Positions 63,178 through 64,000 of a stretch of DNA of 64,000 bases are shown in pieces; positions within the stretch are counted from its first letter, which is position 1, and the number at the start of each line of letters is the position of its first letter. The notes under the pieces are model-generated. The model saw only the letters and a program-made list of their open reading frames with translations, was not told the origin of the DNA and searched no databases. The position numbers were made by a program, and so were the translations under genes. The stretch is from Neorhizobium sp. NCHU2750 (GTDB lineage: Bacteria; Pseudomonadota; Alphaproteobacteria; Rhizobiales; Rhizobiaceae), in assembly GCF_003597675.1 (NCBI RefSeq), contig NZ_CP030829.1, forward strand, positions 62,001-126,000, in the 5' to 3' direction.

Positions 63178-64000
63178 TCAGGCGTCGAGATAACGCTCGG
63201 CCAGGCGTGCCCACATGGCTGCACCCGTCGTCAGGCTGCCGTCGTTGAAGTCGTATTTCGACGAATGCAGGATGGCGGAGTCCTTGCCGTTGCCGAGACG
63301 CAGGAAGCTGCCGGGGCGATGTTCGAGGAAATAGGCAAAATCCTCGCTGCCGGGCAGGAGCGGGCATGTGGCGACGTTCTCCGCGCCGATCAGCTCTTCC
63401 GCCACTTCGCGGGCGAAGGCGGTTTCCTTTTCCGAGTTCACGACAACCGGATAACCGTGCTCGTAGTCGATTTCGGCGGTCGCGCCATGACCTTCCGCCA
63501 CGCTTGCCGTCAGCTTGCGGATCCGCTCCTTAAGGAAGCTGCGGATGGCCGGATCGAACGAGCGCACGCTCATGCCGATCTTTGCTGTGTTGGCAATGAC
63601 GTTGGTGGCTTCGCCGGCATGGATCGTGCTGACGGTGACCACCGCCGTTTGGGTCGGATCGACATTGCGCGAGACGATCGACTGCAGGGTGGTGACCAGA
63701 TTGCAGGCGATCAGCACCGGATCGACCGTCAGGTGCGGGCGCGAAGCGTGGCCGCCCTTGCCGGTGATGGTGATCCTCACGGTATCGCCTGCCGCCATGA
63801 TCGGCCCGGAGCGGGTGAGCAACGTGCCGGCAGGCATGCCCGGATGGTTGTGGAGGCCGAAAATCGCATCGATCGGGAAGCGATCGAACAGACCGTCGTC
63901 GATCATTCGCTTGGCGCCGCTATTTTGGCCCGCTTCTTCCGCCGGCTGGAAGATCAGCGTCACGGTACCGTTGAACCGCTTGGTGCGGGCGAGATATTCG
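63178..64000 (-). CDS. M20 family amidohydrolase (HipO/AbgB/ArgE-type), 5' end beyond window
   Basis: About 274 C-terminal residues. FQPAEEAGQNSGAKRMIDDGLFDRFPIDAIFGLHNHPGMPAGTLLTRSGPIMAAGD is typical of the N-acyl-L-amino-acid amidohydrolase group, with the EE pair and the HNHP metal histidine. The dimerisation domain follows (TGKGGHASRPHLTVDPVLIACNLVTTLQSIV), and the end has GSEDFAYFLEHRPGSFLRLGNG. The frame is open at 64000, and an upstream EYLARTKRFNGTVTLI precedes it, so the start lies outside. Such enzymes remove acyl groups from amino acids or their conjugates. Confidence 0.9.
   Translation of the reverse strand, partial: EYLARTKRFNGTVTLIFQPAEEAGQNSGAKRMIDDGLFDRFPIDAIFGLHNHPGMPAGTLLTRSGPIMAAGDTVRITITGKGGHASRPHLTVDPVLIACNLVTTLQSIVSRNVDPTQTAVVTVSTIHAGEATNVIANTAKIGMSVRSFDPAIRSFLKERIRKLTASVAEGHGATAEIDYEHGYPVVVNSEKETAFAREVAEELIGAENVATCPLLPGSEDFAYFLEHRPGSFLRLGNGKDSAILHSSKYDFNDGSLTTGAAMWARLAERYLDA

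Overview
The window reads as accessory, high-GC DNA from an alphaproteobacterium of the order Rhizobiales (Rhizobium/Agrobacterium/Shinella-like). The evidence is the density of solute-binding ABC transporters with GntR, RpiR and LysR regulators, two types of rhizobial intergenic palindrome (28943-29046 and 42873-43006), and two candidate iron-control boxes of the rhizobial Irr (25895-25915) and RirA (51315-51341) types. I see no rRNA, tRNA, CRISPR, replication or ribosomal-protein gene. That fits a plasmid, a chromid or a chromosomal catabolic region. Genus and replicon are inferences.

Layout. 1-12.7 kb: a catabolic cluster. It starts inside a 2-oxo-acid/acetoin dehydrogenase E1-beta gene, followed by an AcoC-like E2, a NIPSNAP protein, a protein of unknown function, a carnitine/3-hydroxyacyl-CoA dehydrogenase, an SDR, a ProC-like reductase, an FCD-type GntR regulator, a complete branched-chain-amino-acid-type ABC importer and an FAD amine oxidase. 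The same 8-base palindrome lies before the regulator and before the importer. 12.7-18 kb: an EmrAB-type efflux operon whose last gene is an unusual class III nucleotide cyclase, with a divergent LysR gene. 18-25.5 kb: an oxidoreductase island with an SDR, two zinc-type or quinone reductases, a 3-hydroxyisobutyrate-dehydrogenase-like protein, an SRPBCC protein, an ABM monooxygenase, two TetR regulators with closely related operators, and one LysR.

25.5-26.6 kb: a transposase remnant and two small genes. One of these, a 66-residue four-cysteine protein, lies just downstream of a perfect Irr-type palindrome. 26.6-49 kb: two dipeptide/opine-type ABC importers, each with a fused double ATPase, surrounded by peptidases and amino-acid enzymes (M81/MlrC, two M20, one M24-like, a D-serine-dehydratase/D-threonine-aldolase-like PLP enzyme, RidA, a DapA-family aldolase and a 2-hydroxyacid dehydrogenase) and two regulators (RpiR and GntR-UTRA). 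My reading is uptake and breakdown of modified or D-amino-acid-containing peptides or amides. The substrate is not shown by the sequence.

49-64 kb: a FepA-type TonB-dependent siderophore receptor with a candidate RirA operator, a LysR-HTH/TrpD2 fusion, a diguanylate cyclase with two related sensor repeats, an RND efflux pair, a response regulator and sensor kinase flanking a MipA/OmpV outer-membrane protein, and a truncated M20 amidohydrolase at the right edge.

Most start codons were reassigned from the longest open frame using Shine-Dalgarno spacing, domain starts and overlap with the upstream gene. These choices are stated per gene.
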